Assembly (NCBI RefSeq): GCF_947492645.1
Contig: NZ_CANLMZ010000008.1
Coordinates: 558,001 to 622,000 of the forward strand
Reading direction: 5' to 3'
DNA length: 64,000 bases
Source: an uncultured Pontibacter sp.
GTDB lineage: Bacteria > Bacteroidota > Bacteroidia > Cytophagales > Hymenobacteraceae
A program made the translations under genes and the position numbers. The notes below the pieces were generated by a model. The model was not told the DNA's origin. It did not search any database and worked only from the letters and a program-made list of their open reading frames with translations. Each line of letters begins with the position of its first letter. Within the stretch, counting starts at the first letter, position 1. Shown in pieces: positions 26,408 through 36,555 of this stretch.

Positions 26408-26517
26408 TCTGCTGCTGCTCCCTCCCCTGCTTATTTATTTTACTTAAATTACTTTTCTGCGTTTGCAATATCCCTATATTCTGATGTATCTTTAATCGGA
26501 ATTGGAGATGAAGAAGT

Positions 26518-27747
26518 ATGCGCGTATTACACACCTCAGACTGGCACCTGGGCCAGCGCCTCGTTAATTTAGAACGTACCGAAGAACACCAGCACTTCCT
26601 TAACTGGCTGCAGCAAACCATTGAGCAGGAGCAGGTAGAAGTGCTGCTTATGTCCGGCGACGTATTTGACAACGGAGCACCATCCAACACAGCCTTAAAG
26701 CTATACTACGACTTTCTGCGGAAAGTATGCGCCACCTGCTGCCGCCATATCATTATTACAGGAGGCAACCACGACTCCATCTCCACACTAAATGCGCCTA
26801 AAGAGTTGTTGGAGTGCTTTAACATTCATGTTATTGGTGGCGCTTCTCCTGATCCATTAGATGAACTGATCGAGCTTCGCAGCGAAGAAGGAGAGTTAAG
26901 ATTAGCTGTTTGCGCTGTGCCGTTTCTCCGCGACCGCGACGTGCGCCTTTCCGTTCCCGGCGAAACTGCCGATGAACGTGAGCAGCGCATAAAGCAAGGC
27001 ATCGCCGACCACTACCAGGCCTTTGTACCACACATCCAAAAGTATAAAGCGCAAAGTATACCGGTAGTGGCCATGGGCCATTTATTTGCCGCCGGTGGCT
27101 CAGCCTCTGAAAGCGAGAAAGAAATACACGTAGGCAACCTAGGGCAGATCGGGGCAGACCAGTTTCCGAAGGAGTTTGACTATGTGGCGCTTGGCCACCT
27201 GCACCGCCCGCAGCTGGTAAACAAAGCACATCACATCCGCTATTCCGGCTCCCCTATTCCGCTTAGCTTTAGCGAAGTAACCGACACCAAAGTAGTTTTT
27301 ATACTTGATTTTGAAGCTGGCAAACTAGCCGACCTGCGCGAACTGGAAATTCCCTGCTGCCGTAAACTGGTACGCTTTAAAGGGCCGCTGGATAAGGTAA
27401 AAAACCAGATCGCCCTCTACGACAACAGCACTTATACCTTACAGGCCTGGGCCGAACTACAGGTAGAACTGGAGGCTCCCCTCCCCGACCTGAACCAACA
27501 ACTGGAAGAAATACTGAAGCTGAAGGAGAAAGAATTACAGCTGCTCATCCACAGACCACCAATTATTCAGAGGGCAACGCAAACGCTAGAGCAACAGGTA
27601 CAGGAAGAAGCCGACCTGCACATCCTCAGCGAAAAAGACGTGTTCCTGAAACGCTGCGAAAGCGCCTTCCCCGATTCAGACCATTCTGAGTTGGTTGCAA
27701 CTTTCTCAGAGTTGCTGGAACTGATGCGAGAAGAGCCGGAGAGTTAA
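26518..27747 (+). CDS. sbcD: Exonuclease subunit SbcD
   Basis: The Mre11-type nuclease half of the SbcCD complex, which cuts DNA hairpins and blocked ends. All phosphoesterase motifs are seen: TSDWHLGQ (residues 6-13), SGDVFDNG, GGNHDS, the histidine of MGHLF, and ALGHLHRPQ. The C-terminal cap domain brings the length to 409, which is usual. The partner gene sbcC lies 215 bases downstream, separated by an inverted-repeat element rather than overlapping as in many genomes. Confidence 0.95.
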   Translation: MRVLHTSDWHLGQRLVNLERTEEHQHFLNWLQQTIEQEQVEVLLMSGDVFDNGAPSNTALKLYYDFLRKVCATCCRHIIITGGNHDSISTLNAPKELLECFNIHVIGGASPDPLDELIELRSEEGELRLAVCAVPFLRDRDVRLSVPGETADEREQRIKQGIADHYQAFVPHIQKYKAQSIPVVAMGHLFAAGGSASESEKEIHVGNLGQIGADQFPKEFDYVALGHLHRPQLVNKAHHIRYSGSPIPLSFSEVTDTKVVFILDFEAGKLADLRELEIPCCRKLVRFKGPLDKVKNQIALYDNSTYTLQAWAELQVELEAPLPDLNQQLEEILKLKEKELQLLIHRPPIIQRATQTLEQQVQEEADLHILSEKDVFLKRCESAFPDSDHSELVATFSELLELMREEPES

Positions 27748-27758
27748 AGCGTTTCAGT

Positions 27759-27897
27759 ACCTCGCAGCGTGCGTAACTCCTGCAAATGCCTGGCTACACA
27801 CGCGGCCAAATTTTGAATGAGTAAAGCATTTAACTTTCTAACGCACAAACTCTCTGCCTCAACTAGACGCTTGCAGGACCTTCGGATGCTGCGAGGT
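27759..27897. repeat. Inverted-repeat element between sbcD and sbcC
   Basis: ACCTCGCAGC (27759-27768) pairs with GCTGCGAGGT (27888-27897), and TCCTGCAA (27778-27785) pairs with TTGCAGGA (27871-27878); weaker pairing continues inward. The 139-base unit has no coding frame and looks like a REP or MITE-type repeat. It could fold in the sbcD-sbcC messenger and reduce or process it. Confidence 0.55.
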
Positions 27898-27962
27898 TTC
27901 AGATCAATAGTAAATTTATAAGTACCCAGATACTTGAGTCTAAAGCCTTAAGTCCATAAAAA

Positions 27963-30900
27963 ATGAAAATTCTAGCTGTACGTTTCCAGAACCTGAACTC
28001 ACTTAAAGGAGAGCACGAAATCCGTTTTGATCAGAGCCCTCTGGCTGAGGCAGGCTTGTTTGCCATTACCGGGCCGACAGGGGCCGGCAAAACAACAATC
28101 TTGGATGCCATTACAGTTGGGCTTTACGGCAGAGTACACCGCCACAACGAGGAGAAGCCGCTCGACCTGATGACGCGCCATACAGCGGAAAGCACATCGG
28201 AAGTAACTTTTGAGGCCAATGGAAAACAGTACCGCAGCAAATGGCAGATACGCAGAAGCAGAGGCAAGCTTGATGGAAAAATACAGGCCATCCATATGGA
28301 GCTCTGCGACCTGGAAGACGAAAAGCCTTTTGACCTGAAACCAAGCCAGGTACCGGAAAAGGTGGCAGAACTTTGCGGCCTGGACTACAGCCAGTTTTTG
28401 CGTTCGGTGATGCTCTCGCAGGGAGACTTCGCCCGCTTTCTTAAAGCAAACTCCAACGAACGCAGCAACTTGCTCGAGAAAATAACAGATACCGGCATCT
28501 ACTCCGAGATATCCAAATTTGCTTTTGAGAAAGCGAAGGCAGAGCGCCAAAAACGTGAGGACCTGGAACGCCTGCTGCAGGATGTGCAGCTACTGCCGGA
28601 GGAACAGCTGCAGGCATATCAGCAGCACATACTGGAGCTAACAGCGCAGGAAAAAACAACTCAAACAAAGCTGAATGCTTTACAGGAGAAGGTGCAATGG
28701 CTACAGCAGCTAACCCAACTGCAGGAAAAGCAGCACCAGCACCAGGAGGCCCTGCACGTGCAGGAGCAGAAACTCGAAAACCTGAAACCTGATTTCCTGA
28801 AACTGCACCACCACGAGCAGGCACACCAGTTTGTAGGCGAGCTTGCCGAAATCAAAAGTATAAACGGCAAGGTGACCGAGGTGCAGGAACAGCTGCAGCA
28901 GCTCGAAAAGCACCTGCCCGTACTTGAAGCAGCGCTGGAGGCCGCAGGCAAAATTGCCTTCGAAACGACTAATGCACACCAGCAACAGGAAGAAAAACTA
29001 CGGCAACTGGAGCCACAGCTGGCGCAGGTAAATAAACTCGACCATCAGCTAAACACTATCCGCGAGACTTACAAAAGAAATAAAAACGCCTACGTTAGCT
29101 TTGAGGAAATTTTAAAGCAGGAGCAACAGCAGTTGCAAGCCAAACAACAGGAGCTGGAGCACATAAAGCAGGAGGCTACAAGTATAAAAAGCTGGCTGGA
29201 ACAAAACGCCCACCTACAGGAGCTAAAAGAGCACTTACCCGAAATAAAAGCTACCTTACGCGATTTACAGGAAGTAGAGCAGCGCATTGCCCGTGTAAAA
29301 CAAGAGCAGGCACAGCTACTCACGCAGCAACAGCAGGATGCAGCACAGCTAGAAGCGATACAGCAGGTACAAGGCCGGCAAACGCTGCAGCAAAAGCAAC
29401 TGGAGCTGCAAAAACAGGAAAAACTAACGCAGCTGCAAGCCATACTAACTGATAAAAGTATGGACGACCTGGAGCAAACCGCCCAACAGCAGCCTGCCCG
29501 CCTGGCGAAGTATGAGCGTTTGCTGGAGTTAGCGCAGCAGTATACCAGCACCACATCAAAGTATAACCATGCCGCAGAGCAGCTAACGCAACAGGCACAG
29601 GAGCAAAACCGTGTGGCACAACAGCTACAGGAAACGCAGGCAAAGTATACGCAGGCACAACAACACCTGGAAGCCCTACAGAAACTAGTGCAACTAAGGC
29701 AGCAGATACAGCAGTATGAAGAAGCCCGCCATACCTTGGAGCCTGACCAGCCGTGCCCACTATGCGGATCAAAGCATCACCCTTTTGCCGAAGATGGGTA
29801 TGCGTTTAACTTGCCCGAAGAAATACAGCAGCGCGATACGCAACTGGCGCTGGTAACAGCCTTGCAGCAAAGTATAAACCAACTGCAACTGCAGCTTGCC
29901 GCTGCAGAGCAGCAGCAGAAAGTAGCTACCGTAACCAAATCAGAAACAGAAACAGAGCTTAACCGCTTGCACAGCGTTTATACCTCTATCAAAGAAGAGT
30001 TAGCGTTAAGTATAAATATAACAGAAGCAGCCCAGCTAGAGGTACTTGTAAAAGAACAGCAGCACACGCTAAACCACCTGCAGCAACAGCTGGTGCACGC
30101 ACGCACTATAAGCCGTGAGCTCGAAAGTATAAACCAGGAGTTACAGAAACTGCGCGAAGCGCAAGTACAGTCGCAGGCTAATTATAACCAGCTGCAACAG
30201 GCCGGTAAGCTGCTGCAAACCCAGTTGCAAAAGCTCCAGCTTATACTTACAGATGAGCAGGAGCAGCACGTGGCGCATACACAAACCATCGCGTCTTTTG
30301 CGGCCAGCTTTAACCAACAGTATAAACCCGAAGAAAAGCAGGTTTTGCTTAAAACGCTGGAGCAAGCGGCATCCACTTACGCCCAAAAGCAGCAACAGCT
30401 TGATGGCATGCGCGAAAGCTATATACAGCTAAAGGAACTGGTTAAAAACCTGACCGAAAAAGTACAGGATAAAACTACTGAGCTGCAGCAGCGCCAGCAG
30501 GCACTTAAAGAGGAACACGAACAATTAGCTGCCCTAAAAGCCGAACGCCATACTTTATTCGGTGATAAAGACCCGGAACAGGAACGGCAGCAGGCACAGC
30601 GTGAGCTAAAAGCCAAAGCAGCCCACGCCGAAGAAGCCCGCAGCAAACAACAACAGAAACAACAGGAGCTACAGGAAAGCAAAAACCGACAAACCGATTG
30701 CCTGCACAGGCACAAGCAGAGCACTTCTGTTTTAGATGAGCTACGAAACGGCCTGCTGCGCGTGCTGCAGCAAAAAGGCATTGAGACTATAGAGGCGCTT
30801 AGCCAAATGCTGCTCGAACGCGATGAGGCCGACAGACTGGCAAACCTGAAAGCCTCCACAGAAAAAACCTTAACCGGACTGCGCAGAAGTATAAGCGATG

Positions 30901-31610
30901 TGCAGCAGGAACTGGCCCAATTACAAGTAAAAGAACTTACCCACGAAAGCAAAGAAGCGCTGTTACAACAGCAACAGCAATACACCGAGCAGCTCCGTGA
31001 GTTAATAGCACAGCGCGCGCGCCACCAGCAAATACTGGAGCAGGATGCCTTGCAGCGAGATAAGAACAAAGAACTGGCACAACAGCTAAGTATGCAGCAG
31101 CAAGTATACTTCCGCTGGTCACAGCTCTCTGATTTGATTGGCTCGGCAGAGGGCAGCAAGTTTAGCCGCTTTGCACAAGGGCTTACGCTGGCAAGGCTCG
31201 TGGAGCTGGCTAACCGCCACTTGCAAAAGCTTAACAACCGGTACCGTATTTTAAAAAGCACCTCCGACGATTTGGAATTGCTTATTGTAGACACCTACCA
31301 GGCAGAAGCGGTGCGCCCGATGAACACCCTATCCGGCGGCGAAAGCTTTCTGGTAAGTTTGGCGCTGGCGCTGGGCCTCTCCGACCTTGCCGGGCGCCGC
31401 ACCCAAATAAACTCTCTCTTCATAGATGAGGGATTTGGCACCCTTGATGCTGAAACACTTGATGCAGCCATCTCTACTCTGGAAAACCTGCAGGCAAGTG
31501 GCAAAATGATTGGCATTATCTCGCATGTTGAAGCGTTAAAAGAGCGCATCAGCACACAGATTAAAGTACAGCGGCAGCCGGGCGGAGTAAGCAAAGTGGA
31601 GGTTGTGTAG
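27963..31610 (+). CDS. sbcC: Exonuclease subunit SbcC (Rad50-like SMC ATPase)
   Basis: A 1215-residue ATPase: Walker A GPTGAGKTTILDA near residue 40, long Gln/Glu/Leu-rich coiled coils on both sides of a zinc hook CPLC (Cys598-Cys601), then the C-terminal signature LSGGESFLVSLALALGLSD, Walker B SLFIDEGFG and the D-loop. It works with SbcD on DNA ends and hairpins. The length is longer than the E. coli protein (1048), the extra being coiled coil. The gene holds ten sites of the AAGTATA/TATACTT motif in all three reading frames. Confidence 0.96.
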   Translation: MKILAVRFQNLNSLKGEHEIRFDQSPLAEAGLFAITGPTGAGKTTILDAITVGLYGRVHRHNEEKPLDLMTRHTAESTSEVTFEANGKQYRSKWQIRRSRGKLDGKIQAIHMELCDLEDEKPFDLKPSQVPEKVAELCGLDYSQFLRSVMLSQGDFARFLKANSNERSNLLEKITDTGIYSEISKFAFEKAKAERQKREDLERLLQDVQLLPEEQLQAYQQHILELTAQEKTTQTKLNALQEKVQWLQQLTQLQEKQHQHQEALHVQEQKLENLKPDFLKLHHHEQAHQFVGELAEIKSINGKVTEVQEQLQQLEKHLPVLEAALEAAGKIAFETTNAHQQQEEKLRQLEPQLAQVNKLDHQLNTIRETYKRNKNAYVSFEEILKQEQQQLQAKQQELEHIKQEATSIKSWLEQNAHLQELKEHLPEIKATLRDLQEVEQRIARVKQEQAQLLTQQQQDAAQLEAIQQVQGRQTLQQKQLELQKQEKLTQLQAILTDKSMDDLEQTAQQQPARLAKYERLLELAQQYTSTTSKYNHAAEQLTQQAQEQNRVAQQLQETQAKYTQAQQHLEALQKLVQLRQQIQQYEEARHTLEPDQPCPLCGSKHHPFAEDGYAFNLPEEIQQRDTQLALVTALQQSINQLQLQLAAAEQQQKVATVTKSETETELNRLHSVYTSIKEELALSINITEAAQLEVLVKEQQHTLNHLQQQLVHARTISRELESINQELQKLREAQVQSQANYNQLQQAGKLLQTQLQKLQLILTDEQEQHVAHTQTIASFAASFNQQYKPEEKQVLLKTLEQAASTYAQKQQQLDGMRESYIQLKELVKNLTEKVQDKTTELQQRQQALKEEHEQLAALKAERHTLFGDKDPEQERQQAQRELKAKAAHAEEARSKQQQKQQELQESKNRQTDCLHRHKQSTSVLDELRNGLLRVLQQKGIETIEALSQMLLERDEADRLANLKASTEKTLTGLRRSISDVQQELAQLQVKELTHESKEALLQQQQQYTEQLRELIAQRARHQQILEQDALQRDKNKELAQQLSMQQQVYFRWSQLSDLIGSAEGSKFSRFAQGLTLARLVELANRHLQKLNNRYRILKSTSDDLELLIVDTYQAEAVRPMNTLSGGESFLVSLALALGLSDLAGRRTQINSLFIDEGFGTLDAETLDAAISTLENLQASGKMIGIISHVEALKERISTQIKVQRQPGGVSKVEVV

Positions 31611-32078
31611 GGATATCATTTGACATTCCGGGCCTAACCACCCTAGCCCCTCAGAGCTGCGCTCGCTAGTTTCGAACGCGCGTTCACACTAGTATAAGGA
31701 TGAGAATTTTATTTACCGATTATAAGTCTATCTCCATAATTAAAGTTAATACTTTTTATCATCTAGAAAGGATCTTGATAGCAGGGAGATTAAGCCAACC
31801 TAAATCTGAAAGCTTTAAAAAGTGTAATGGCAGAAAAGTGTAATGGCAGATGTCCCCGCTTTATACTTTAAAGGAGGCTCCTTTACCCCCAAGATGGGTT
31901 AAGGATGGTTAAACCCTGTCCCGAGCTTTAATTTAAAAACATCCATGCACATCCAATTCCTTCTTTATCTATAAAATCATACTTACTACCTGCAAAAATC
32001 TGGTATTCATCTATTTGCTGCTGCTGTTTAGCTTTTATACTTTATATTAGCTATAGCAAACTAAACTAATACCAATCT
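31611..32078. other. Intergenic region without a gene
   Basis: 468 bases after sbcC. It contains a 16-base tandem duplication (31818-31833 and 31834-31849, unit AAAAGTGTAATGGCAG), a small hairpin AAAGGA-ggc-TCCTTT (31870-31884), and TATACTT motifs just upstream of the next gene (near 32036-32045). No RNA gene or open frame of note is seen. Confidence 0.5.
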
Positions 32079-35000
32079 ATGAATTTACCGGTACGCAGTA
32101 CTACAAAGCGATGGAGGAAATCGCTGCTGGTGCTTTGTTCGTTGGGCTTGATGCTGGAACCTGCCATGGCCCAAGATGCAACCACAACCGAAAAAGACAA
32201 AACTAAAAAAGACAAGAAGGACCTGCCCCTGGAAGGTGCCCGCAAAATTAAAATCAACACCACAGAAGGTTCTTGGTTATCATTGGACGTTAGCCCCGAT
32301 GGCAAACAACTGGTGTTTGACATGCTGGGCGATTTATACTTGCTGCCAATTGGCGGTGGGAAGGCCGAGCAACTCACATCGGGTATGTCTTTTGATACCC
32401 AGGCACGCTTTAGCCCGAACGGTAAATCGATTGCCTTTATCTCTGACAGGGATGGTGCAGACAACCTCTGGACGTTAGACCTGGCTACAAAGAAAACGAA
32501 GCAACTCAGCAAAGGTAAAAACGAGAACTACCAATCGGCGGAGTGGACACCGGATGGTGAGTATCTGGTTGCCGCCAAAGGCCGCCGTAATTTAAAGCTG
32601 CACCTTTACCACAAAGATGGAGGTACTGGTTCTGAGCTTATCAGCAAGCCAGACAACTTAAAAACAATAGAGCCTGCCTTTGGCAAAGACAGCCGTTACA
32701 TTTGGTACTCGCAACGCACAGGCGCCTGGAATTATAATGCACAGCTGCCCCAGTACCAACTGGCTACTTACGACCGCGAAACCGGTGAAACAGATACCAG
32801 AACATCACGCTACGGATCAGCATTTACACCAACGCTGTCGCCGGATGGCAATTGGCTGGTTTACGGTACACGCCATAACAACCATACAGGCCTGGTGGCA
32901 CAAAACATCAAAACCGGAGAAGAAAAATGGCTGGCTTACCCTGTACAGCGCGACGAGCAGGAGTCTATTGCGCCGCTTGGGGTACTGCCTGCCATGTCGT
33001 TTACCCCTGACAGCAAAAACCTGGTGGCCTCTTACGGTGGCAAAATCTATAGCTTGCCAATAGCAGGTGGCCCTGCCAAAGAAATTCCTTTTCAGGTAGA
33101 TGCAGAGCTGGAAGTAGGCCCTAAGCTGGATTTTAAATTCCCGATAAAGGATGACAAGATGATGACTGTTACCCAGATAAGGGATGCAGCCATGTCGCCG
33201 GACGGAAAGAGGCTTGCTTTTACTGCCCTGGACAGGCTTTATGTAATGGACTACCCAAGCGGCACCCCAAAAAGATTAACTGATGCCAACTATACCGAGG
33301 CGCAGCCAGCCTGGTCGCCGGATGGTAAGCAGCTGGCTTATGTTACCTGGGACGAGAAAGCGGGTGGTGCCATCTACAAAACAAACGCTACTGGTAAAGG
33401 CAAGCCAACAAAAATTACTGTTGAGACTGCCATTTTCCAGGATCCGGTATGGTCGCCGGATGGAAGCAAGATTGTATTTGTAAAGGGCTCCGCGCAGGCT
33501 TACCGTGAGGCAGAAGGACCTGGTGCATTTGCTTCGCGCCAAAACATAAACTGGGTATCAGCCAAAGGCGGCGAAACGAATTACATCACCAAAGCAACTG
33601 TTGGTGCCAACCCGCACTTTATAAAAGGCGACGACAGAATATACTTGTATAGCAGTAGCGATGGATTGGTATCTATCCGCTGGGATGGCACAGACAAAAA
33701 ATCGTTCCTGAAAGTAAAAGGCATCACTACATTTGGCTCTGTGGAGGACATGATTGAGGAAGAAATGAACCACAACATGCACCTGGAGGAGCGCGAGCCA
33801 CAGCAAAAGCCATCTACTGCCTCAACGGTTATAAAAGCGCCTGTAGGCGATAAAGCACTTGCCTTAATCAACAACGAAATTTATGTAGTGACCATTCCGG
33901 TTACAGGTGGTGAAACACCTACAATTTCGGTGGCAGATGTGGCTTCATCATCGTTCCCGAGCTGGAAACTCACAGAAATCGGCGGACAATTTCCAAGCTG
34001 GTCCGCTGACGGAAAAACTGTGTACTGGTCTATCGGCAATGGCTTTTTCTCTTACAACCTGGACGCTGCAAAAACTAAAGCAGAAGAGTTGGAGCTGAAA
34101 AAAGAAACCGAAAAAGCTTTGGCCGAGGCAAAGAAGGACGAAGCTAAAAAAGATGAAACATCCGAGAAAGCTGATAAAGAAGAAGGTGACGCTAAGAAAG
34201 AAGACGAAGGTTATAAGCCAACCGAAACGAAGATTGCCATACAGGTAGCGCGCGACATTCCGCAGGGCACTATCCTGTTGCAAGGCGGCCGCATTATTAC
34301 CATGAATGGCGACCAGGTAATCGAAAATGGCGATATCCTGATCGAAAATAATCGCATTAAAGCTGTTGGCCCAACGGGCACCTTAAATGCACCTAAAGGC
34401 ACCAATGTAGTAGATGTGAAGGGCAAAACCATTACGCCTGGTTTTGTGGATACGCACGCGCACATGTGGCCACGTTGGGGCGTACACACCAACCAAGTAT
34501 GGATTTACGCTGCAAACCTGGCTTACGGCGTAACTACCACCCGCGACCCGCAAACAGCTACTACTGACGTGCTTACTTACGCAGACATGGTGGATGCCGG
34601 TAAAATGATCGGCCCAAGAGTATACTCTACCGGCCCAGGCGTTGGCTATTGGTCTTACAAACTGAAAAGCCTGGACCACGCCAAGCAGGTGCTAAGGCAA
34701 TACTCTGAGTACTACAACACCAAAACCATTAAGATGTACCTGGTAGGTAACCGCCAGCACCGCCAATGGATTATTATGGCAGCAAAAGAGCAGGGGCTGC
34801 TACCAACCACAGAAGGCGGCCTCGACTTTAAACTGAACATGACGCAAGCCATAGACGGTTATCCGGGCCACGAGCACTCCTTCCCTATCTATCCGCTTTA
34901 CAAAGATGTGGTTGATTTTGTGGCTAAGTCAGAGATGGCGTATACCCCAACTTTGCTGGTATCTTATGGTGGCCCTTGGGCTGAAAACTATTACTATGCC

Positions 35001-35522
35001 ACAGAGGATGTAGTAGGAGACAGAAAGCTGAATTACTTTACACCAAAGCCGGAACTGGACGCGAAAGCACGCCGCAGACCAGGCTGGTTTACAAAAGAAG
35101 AGCACATTTTTGACCGCCACGCAGAGTTTGTAGATAAGCTGGTAAAAGCTGGTGGCGTGGCAGGTGTAGGTTCGCATGGCCAGTTGCAGGGCTTGGGCTA
35201 CCATTGGGAAGTATGGTCTATGCAATCTGGTGGCATGAGCAACTTAGATGCACTTAAAACGGCAACCATACTTGGTGCAAAAGGCCTTGGCCTGGATGGC
35301 GACATCGGCTCTATTGAAGGCGGTAAATTAGCCGACCTTGTAATTATGGATGCAAACCCGCTGGAGAACATCCGCAACACCAATACTATTAAATATGTAA
35401 TGCGCAATGGCCGCTTATACGATGCTAACACCCTGGATGAATTAGCACCTACTAAACGCAAAGCACCTGAGTTTAACTGGCATAGTGCCACCCCAATGGG
35501 AGTGCCCGGCATACAGGAGTAA
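32079..35522 (+). CDS. TolB-type beta-propeller fused to a C-terminal amidohydrolase
   Basis: A 1147-residue exported protein (signal peptide ending AMAQ). Residues of roughly 60-640 contain repeated SPDGK/SPDG/SADGK turns of TolB/WD40-like propeller blades. A highly charged Lys/Glu/Ala linker follows (about 670-720), then an amidohydrolase domain: beta-sandwich start QGGRIITMNGDQVIENGDIL, the metal motif GFVDTHAHMW (HxH at about residue 792), a late His segment GHEHSFP, and LGAKGLGLDGDIGSIEGGKLADLVI at the end. The propeller may select the substrate; peptides or cyclic amides are likely but unproved. Its own terminator follows. Confidence 0.93.
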   Translation: MNLPVRSTTKRWRKSLLVLCSLGLMLEPAMAQDATTTEKDKTKKDKKDLPLEGARKIKINTTEGSWLSLDVSPDGKQLVFDMLGDLYLLPIGGGKAEQLTSGMSFDTQARFSPNGKSIAFISDRDGADNLWTLDLATKKTKQLSKGKNENYQSAEWTPDGEYLVAAKGRRNLKLHLYHKDGGTGSELISKPDNLKTIEPAFGKDSRYIWYSQRTGAWNYNAQLPQYQLATYDRETGETDTRTSRYGSAFTPTLSPDGNWLVYGTRHNNHTGLVAQNIKTGEEKWLAYPVQRDEQESIAPLGVLPAMSFTPDSKNLVASYGGKIYSLPIAGGPAKEIPFQVDAELEVGPKLDFKFPIKDDKMMTVTQIRDAAMSPDGKRLAFTALDRLYVMDYPSGTPKRLTDANYTEAQPAWSPDGKQLAYVTWDEKAGGAIYKTNATGKGKPTKITVETAIFQDPVWSPDGSKIVFVKGSAQAYREAEGPGAFASRQNINWVSAKGGETNYITKATVGANPHFIKGDDRIYLYSSSDGLVSIRWDGTDKKSFLKVKGITTFGSVEDMIEEEMNHNMHLEEREPQQKPSTASTVIKAPVGDKALALINNEIYVVTIPVTGGETPTISVADVASSSFPSWKLTEIGGQFPSWSADGKTVYWSIGNGFFSYNLDAAKTKAEELELKKETEKALAEAKKDEAKKDETSEKADKEEGDAKKEDEGYKPTETKIAIQVARDIPQGTILLQGGRIITMNGDQVIENGDILIENNRIKAVGPTGTLNAPKGTNVVDVKGKTITPGFVDTHAHMWPRWGVHTNQVWIYAANLAYGVTTTRDPQTATTDVLTYADMVDAGKMIGPRVYSTGPGVGYWSYKLKSLDHAKQVLRQYSEYYNTKTIKMYLVGNRQHRQWIIMAAKEQGLLPTTEGGLDFKLNMTQAIDGYPGHEHSFPIYPLYKDVVDFVAKSEMAYTPTLLVSYGGPWAENYYYATEDVVGDRKLNYFTPKPELDAKARRRPGWFTKEEHIFDRHAEFVDKLVKAGGVAGVGSHGQLQGLGYHWEVWSMQSGGMSNLDALKTATILGAKGLGLDGDIGSIEGGKLADLVIMDANPLENIRNTNTIKYVMRNGRLYDANTLDELAPTKRKAPEFNWHSATPMGVPGIQE

Positions 35523-35541
35523 TAGCTTAAACTATGTAACT

Positions 35542-35573
35542 AAAAGTCCCTCTGCACCTGTAGAGGGACTTTT
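35542..35573 (+). terminator. Terminator of the propeller-amidohydrolase gene
   Basis: A perfect 12-bp stem (35542-35553 with 35562-35573) and an eight-base loop, followed by TTTTTCTTTT-type pyrimidines. Confidence 0.9.
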
Positions 35574-35602
35574 TTCTTTTAACTACATTGCGTAAAGTAT
35601 AG

Positions 35603-35610
35603 TATCTTTG
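35603..35610 (+). promoter_or_regulatory. Possible -7 element of the nuclease gene
   Basis: TATCTTTG fits TAnnTTTG and lies 50 bases before the ATG of the thermonuclease-family gene. No convincing -33 box at the right distance. Confidence 0.35.
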
Positions 35611-35660
35611 TTTTAGCGTATACTTTATGCTACACTTTATACTTATACCCCGGCCCTGAT

Positions 35661-36512
35661 ATGAAAAAGCTTTTATACTTCCCGCTTCTGCTAAGTATAG
35701 CCTTAAGCAGCTTTGGCTGCAGCAACGACAAAAAAGATAGCCAGGAGCAATTTAGAGAGCGCCAGAGAGCCATACAGGAACGCAGTCGTGCGCAGCAAGA
35801 CGCAACGGAAGTAGCAGAAGATGAGATAGCCGCAGAAGCACCTGCAACCACAGCACCAGGTACAGAAGGCCCTGCTAAACCTGCCACTACTGCTGGTGAT
35901 AAAGTAGTCGGGGTGAAAGACGGAGATACAATTGTGCTGCTGAGAAACGGCGAAGAGGTAACAGTAAGATTATATGGTGTAGATACCCCTGAAAAGAACC
36001 AGGCCTATGGGCAGCGGGCAAAACAGTATACATCAGACCTCGTTTTCGGAAAACAGGTCCGCCTGATCGTGAACAACAAGGACCGCTATGGCCGCACGGT
36101 GGGCACCGTTATACTTCCGGATGGGAAAAGCCTTAATGAGGAGTTGGTTAAGAATGGATTTGCCTGGCACTATAAAGCATACTCTAAAGATGCAAGCCTT
36201 GCTAACGCCGAAGCGGATGCACGCCGTTTTAAGCGTGGGCTGTGGGCAGATGCCAATCCTGTTGCCCCCTGGGATTTCCGCAAAAACAAGTCCGGAAACA
36301 CCTCTGTTGCCGCATCTACAGCTAACGCACCTATACCCGCAGGGGCCACTAAACGCCAGGTATACTTGTGCAACAGCACCGGCTCGGCTGTATACCATTA
36401 TGATAAAAACTGCTCAGTATTAAAACGCTGTAAAGTAGAAACCCTTACCGTTACAGAGGCTGTAGCCATACGCGAACATGGCAGGCGCGCTGATAAAACA
36501 TGTAGCAACTAA
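35661..36512 (+). CDS. SNase-like thermonuclease lipoprotein with Cys/His-rich C-terminal domain
   Basis: 283 residues: lipobox SFGC near residue 20, a Glu/Arg/Gln-rich linker, then a staphylococcal-nuclease fold (about 80-205). Catalytic features are VKDGDTIVLL, RLYGVDTPEKNQAYG (Arg, Asp, Glu of the active site) and NKDRYGRTVG (second Arg). After the nuclease comes a Thr/Ala linker and a 50-residue domain with VYLCN, YHYDKNCSVLKRCK and DKTCSN, a Cys/His arrangement that could bind metal. The same domain is repeated as the whole mature part of the next gene. It should cut nucleic acids at the cell surface or in the periplasm. Confidence 0.92.
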   Translation: MKKLLYFPLLLSIALSSFGCSNDKKDSQEQFRERQRAIQERSRAQQDATEVAEDEIAAEAPATTAPGTEGPAKPATTAGDKVVGVKDGDTIVLLRNGEEVTVRLYGVDTPEKNQAYGQRAKQYTSDLVFGKQVRLIVNNKDRYGRTVGTVILPDGKSLNEELVKNGFAWHYKAYSKDASLANAEADARRFKRGLWADANPVAPWDFRKNKSGNTSVAASTANAPIPAGATKRQVYLCNSTGSAVYHYDKNCSVLKRCKVETLTVTEAVAIREHGRRADKTCSN

Positions 36513-36555
36513 CGATACTTTTTATACCTTTAAGTTTAGATCAAACATTATTAAA

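Noticed and set aside
30419..31294. Minus-strand Ser/Cys-rich 291-residue frame opposite sbcC
   Set aside because: It comes from the Gln/Glu/Leu-rich coiled-coil codons of sbcC read backwards.
31641..31691. GC-rich text after sbcC with a TTCGAA-like core, considered as a tRNA fragment
   Set aside because: No acceptor stem, anticodon arm or CCA can be built around it.
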